NCBI RefSeq assembly: GCF_024586455.1
Contig: NC_065923.1
Location: forward strand, 4,033,501-4,097,500
Direction: 5' to 3'
Source of the DNA: Bactrocera neohumeralis
Lineage: Eukaryota > Arthropoda > Insecta > Diptera > Tephritidae
Length of the DNA: 64,000 bases
A program made the position numbers and the translations under genes. Shown piece by piece: positions 60,171 through 64,000 of the stretch. Numbering within the stretch: the first letter of the stretch is position 1; every line of letters starts with the position of its first letter. The notes under the pieces were generated by a model. It did no database searches. It saw nothing but the letters and a program-made list of their open reading frames with translations, and was not told the origin of the DNA.

Positions 60171-63100
60171 TTACTACATTTTTGTATGTACGAAACCTCC
60201 CTTTAAGGTTCCATCCAGTCAGCGTGTGGCGTGGGAAATCTCTGTGTTAAAAGTTCAACCGAAACACCAAATAAGAGCACTGAGCTTTGTTGAACGCAGT
60301 AAGTGTATTGTTTGCGGTTATGAAGCAAATTAAGTAAAAGAATATGCTTCCGCGCAAATAAGCCGGCAAGTTGGGAGTAAAAAATCAAGCAAGTTCCTTG
60401 ACCCGCGTTGTGTTCTTTTTCGCTTCTGATTTATCTCATAAAATCACTTACTTCTGCGGTATTTTTAGCACTTTGCTAAGAAAGCTTACGGTTAAAAGCG
60501 ACGGATTCGGCGCGAATTTGTTGCCTCGCTGCTCATATGGACACATTTATGTATGTGTGTGTATTTCTGTGTGTGAATGGCGTTAATCTTGATATGATTT
60601 GCGCTTAAGCTATTCGCGCTTATTACAAAATTACAAGTAAATATAACGTTGAGTGGCTGGCAAGGTGAGTATATATGAACGTACAAGTGTATATATGCAT
60701 GTGTGTATATTGTATATATGAGTATGTGTGTATAAATCTCCGCATATGCGGACTTTTTTTGTTTCATAACTTTTTCTGCTTCCAGTTTTTTTACTCTCCA
60801 CCATGTACTTGGGAATGTGTGTGCGTTCATTTAAATTCTTGCCTTTCTTGACCGTCGCGCATGCGTGCGAAACCTGATTTGAATGCGAAGCTGTGGACGA
60901 TTAATTCTTGCTTGCATTTTTTTACAGGATTTTCATTTTTTATTTCGTTGGCATTTTTTCTTTTCTCGCCACTGATGATTGCCGCTCACATGCGCTCGTT
61001 GGGTATGGCGGGGAGTTCGCGCAATGGAATCTGATCGCTCTGTGTTCGTTGCTGCTGTTGTTGTTCTCAGTTGTGCTGTTGTTCTGTTCCCCTTTTTGCT
61101 GATCTTGCCACTTGATTTCGACTGGTGCCTTACGCGTTGTTGTTGTTGTTGCTTGTGTTGCCCTTGCCGCTGCTTTCTTTGCGCTGTTGTGCCACAACAT
61201 TTACAGTTGTCATGTTGCCGCTGACTTTTCCTCAGCTTCGAAGTGTTCGCGTCCCCTTCGTGTCACTTGCCGCTTGTTGCTTGTTGTAGCGCTGCGCTTT
61301 ATTGCTCTTGTCACTGATCGTTTAATATGCTGATGTGTTTTCGGGCGATCACTCACCACAACCACAACAAAATTGTGTTGCCCCTCGCCAGCTCCACTTG
61401 TATGCATACATCACCTCCCGCTCTCAGCTGCGATTACAGATTTTGTTATTGCTGTTGTTGCTTTTCACGTTTCTGTTGCTGCTGCCGCTGTGTTGTTCGG
61501 TGCCGTGGCTGCAAATTGAAATTTTATTTGCTCAATTTGTTTGGCAAGCGCGATTTTGTGGTCACAACCAGCCAACCGACCGGCCGATCGGGTGACCAAT
61601 CGACCGATCGGCTGTTCGTCAGTCGTCAGCTAGTTGCCGCAACAGCGCGCCAATTTTCTTGGCCAGATTGCGCGGTTGTTGCCTCGCCGTCGATCACTGA
61701 GTCAGCGGCGGCGGCAAATGGCAGCGCGAGCAGTGCTGTGGCAGTGTGTAGTTGTTGTTGTTTTTGTTATTGTGGGTTTTGCCTGCAATTGCCTTGATCG
61801 CTTTGACCGTTGGCTTTTTCTGTTTCTGTTTCTGTTGCTGCTTCTACTTCTTATTTTGCATTTTATTTATTGTTTATTTTCATTTAATTTGTACTCCTTT
61901 TTATGCCATTTTATTACAGTTGTTGTTGTTGTTGTCGTTGTTGTGCTGCTTGTTCGCTGTGGAGTAGCTGGTTGCGTTACATTTAAGTGGATTAAGTGTG
62001 CGCTTCCGAAGATGTGGCGATACAAGACACCAAGTGAGCGAACAGCAGTGTTGTTGTGTTTGTGTTGGTGTTGCTGTTGTTGTATTGGTGGCCTCATAAG
62101 CAAAGGTATGCCCCGCAGCGTTGCTCAGGCGTTGGCTTTTGAGATTTTTGCTTGAAGTTTTATTTGTTTGCTGTTGTTGTTGGCGTTGGCTCTGACTTGA
62201 CCGCGTTGTTGAGCCGAGCTGCGCTGCTACTTGGCTTTCGAGACTTTTAATTCTTGAGTTTAGCTAGTTTGCGAACGTTTCTAGTACTTGCCAGGTTGAG
62301 AGTTGAGTGTTTACATACATAAGTACATATGCAGATTGTTGTTGTTGCCGTTTTGCGTTCAACAATTTTAATTTTTTCAACGCGCATGCGCAGCGGCTTT
62401 ATCAGTTTATACACGCGGCTGTTTGCAAGTGTGCGTGCGCTTGGAATTCGCGAGCGTACCAGCAGTGAAAGCAACAACAATCAGCGCTGATAAATTTAAA
62501 TATTCGTATGTGTGTGTTCGTGTGCGTGTAATTAATTCATAACTGTACAATTTTGTCGCTGCTTACTCATTTGTATGCCATTCACATTTGTGGCAACATA
62601 TTTCCTCGCAACAGTTGTTGTTGTTGGTGCTGCTAATATACTTTGTATGATTGCGATTTTTATTACCTGTCGCCTGGACCAGCTGACTGCCCCGAACGCC
62701 TGATCGGTTAACTCAAATTTGTTCTCGAAGCGTGTGACTATCTATGCGTGTGTGTGCGTGTGTGACGCTGTCTCTGCATGGCTTCCAACTGTTTCTCGTG
62801 CAATTTTGTGCTTTAACACTTTATTTGCGTACCTTGTGCCTCTTGTTGTTGTTGCTTTGTGGCATTTGCTTGATGACCAACACTTAGTCATTAAATGTGG
62901 CATCACCGCACACACTCAAACACACTTTGATGGTCTTTTCGACACCTCCAGGCGAAATGTTTGCGTACGCTCGGCATTGAATGACGTCGTTTGAGCTTCG
63001 TGTGCTGACGAAGGGGCGCCGAAAGCGCAGTAAAAAATTATAGTAAATTCATCGTAAAATCCACATATCGGTTTTTAAGATTAGCGCTTTATTTGTTAAT

Positions 63101-64000
63101 TGCTCGGCACCATTAACTCCAAATTGACGCGCGTTGTTGCTGTAAAATTAATATTAAAATGTTTGATCTTTAGCTCAGTCAAATTTTAATGAGTCGCCGT
63201 TTATTATGATCGCACACAGATTCCGATTTCGTTTGGCTGATTCGAGCCATTTGCTAAGTTTGCTAATTATTTCTGTTTTTTGTGGTGAATACTTTTAGGC
63301 CCAGAATTTAGTTTAGCCTAAAATATAGATTTTGATTTAGAGATTAATGATTTTTGTAATTAAAAGTAATGAAATCGCGATTCGGAGGATTTATTCCTCA
63401 CAAATACTGGTAGTTGGATATCTCCTACAAACAAAAACGTTTGTTTCTTTCAAAATCCTATAGATCTTATACAATTTTAATAAGATGTTTGTTCTATGTG
63501 AATACAATTATAAGCCCTTACAGTAGATCTAGTTGTAATCGCCCAAACATTCCTTATCCAATGAACTACTTATATATTTTATATCATAAGCTTGGGTATC
63601 TCACACCACTATCGAAGGCCACGACCCCGGCGAGACTTCGCGTCGGTATTTAGAATATATGCCTCGGTTGGCCATTCTGATTACTTATATAAGCACGAAT
63701 CTGTAATGCATACGAGTATCTTTGTTGAACATCATAGGTTAGGTTAATAGCTTTACAGGTAAGACCAAATTAGATCTATAAAAGAGCTACGTCTAAGTAA
63801 AAAGCTTCGGTTGATATTTTTAAATCTACTGATCCTAATCGGTTTCAAACGTATAAGTTCCTCTATTTGTCGGACAACTTAATGACTACAAATAGGAGAA
63901 AAAGAAAGTCCATCGTACAAATCCTTCCCTAGTCGACCTTTCATTTAAGTTTTCGTATAATTTCAATACTCTAGGCGCGAATTCAACACCCATTAACAGC
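60171..64000. other. Unique-looking DNA; TTG/CTG-rich block at 61.0-62.2 kb
   Basis: 61.0-62.2 kb is dense in TTGTTGTTG and GCTGCTG words and yields overlapping frames up to 173 codons that translate to Cys/Leu/Val-rich low-complexity peptide, with further runs at 62.3-62.9 kb. CAAG|GTGAGTATA at 60661-60674 is a good donor sequence but no open exon leads into it. The last kilobase is AT-rich. No gene is supported. Confidence 0.35.

Noticed and set aside
61634..62155. A 173-codon plus-strand open frame
   Set aside because: It lies on TTG/CTG repeats and translates to Val/Leu/Cys-rich simple sequence; neighbouring frames are open too.

Overview
This window reads as non-coding, repeat-strewn euchromatic DNA from a higher fly. 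The evidence is AT-rich sequence, many (CA)n, (CATA)n and (CAA/TTG)n runs, long T/A tracts, and many decayed mariner and non-LTR relics. Several dispersed repeats look like those I associate with tephritid fruit flies (Bactrocera, Ceratitis and relatives). That placement is inference from memory of repeat style, not a database match. I found no convincing host protein-coding gene, rRNA, tRNA or CRISPR. The longest open frames (223 codons at 51.6-52.2 kb, 173 codons at 61.6-62.2 kb) lie in low-complexity sequence and resemble no family I know. The window is best read as part of a very large intron or a gene-poor intergenic domain.

Layout. 0-4.3 kb holds a deleted mariner with both inverted ends (721-1529) and a roughly 260-bp derivative with the same ends. 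4.3-9.4 kb is unique-looking. 9.4-10.8 kb has an RNase H piece of a non-LTR element next to a 0.7-kb inverted-repeat element. 12-15.8 kb carries repeat scraps, a possible 0.9-kb inverted-end element and a DDE transposase fragment. 17.5-18.5 kb is a degenerate tandem repeat with a period near 300-325 bp. 19.3-23.4 kb holds a dispersed repeat, a nearly full-span mariner relic and a second copy of the 10-kb element. 25-27.5 kb holds a non-LTR relic, a mariner scrap and a 1.1-kb repeat with inverted terminal motifs. 30-34.5 kb has another mariner and repeats. 37 kb has a non-LTR C-terminus and 41.5-42.1 kb a mariner of a different lineage. 45-51.3 kb holds non-LTR and mariner pieces and repeats. 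52.9-54.8 kb has an inverted copy of the 26.4-kb repeat plus another mariner. 57.4-60.2 kb contains two complementary mariner halves in opposite orientation.

No gene network can be described because no genes are visible. What the window records is a history of DNA-transposon and LINE invasion, now wholly decayed: every transposase and reverse transcriptase carries stops, frameshifts or deletions. The intervening unique DNA, including local GC-richer patches near 5.5, 20.1, 27.8, 36.3, 46.7, 56 and 61-62 kb, is where enhancers or non-coding exons would sit, but nothing in a single sequence proves that.
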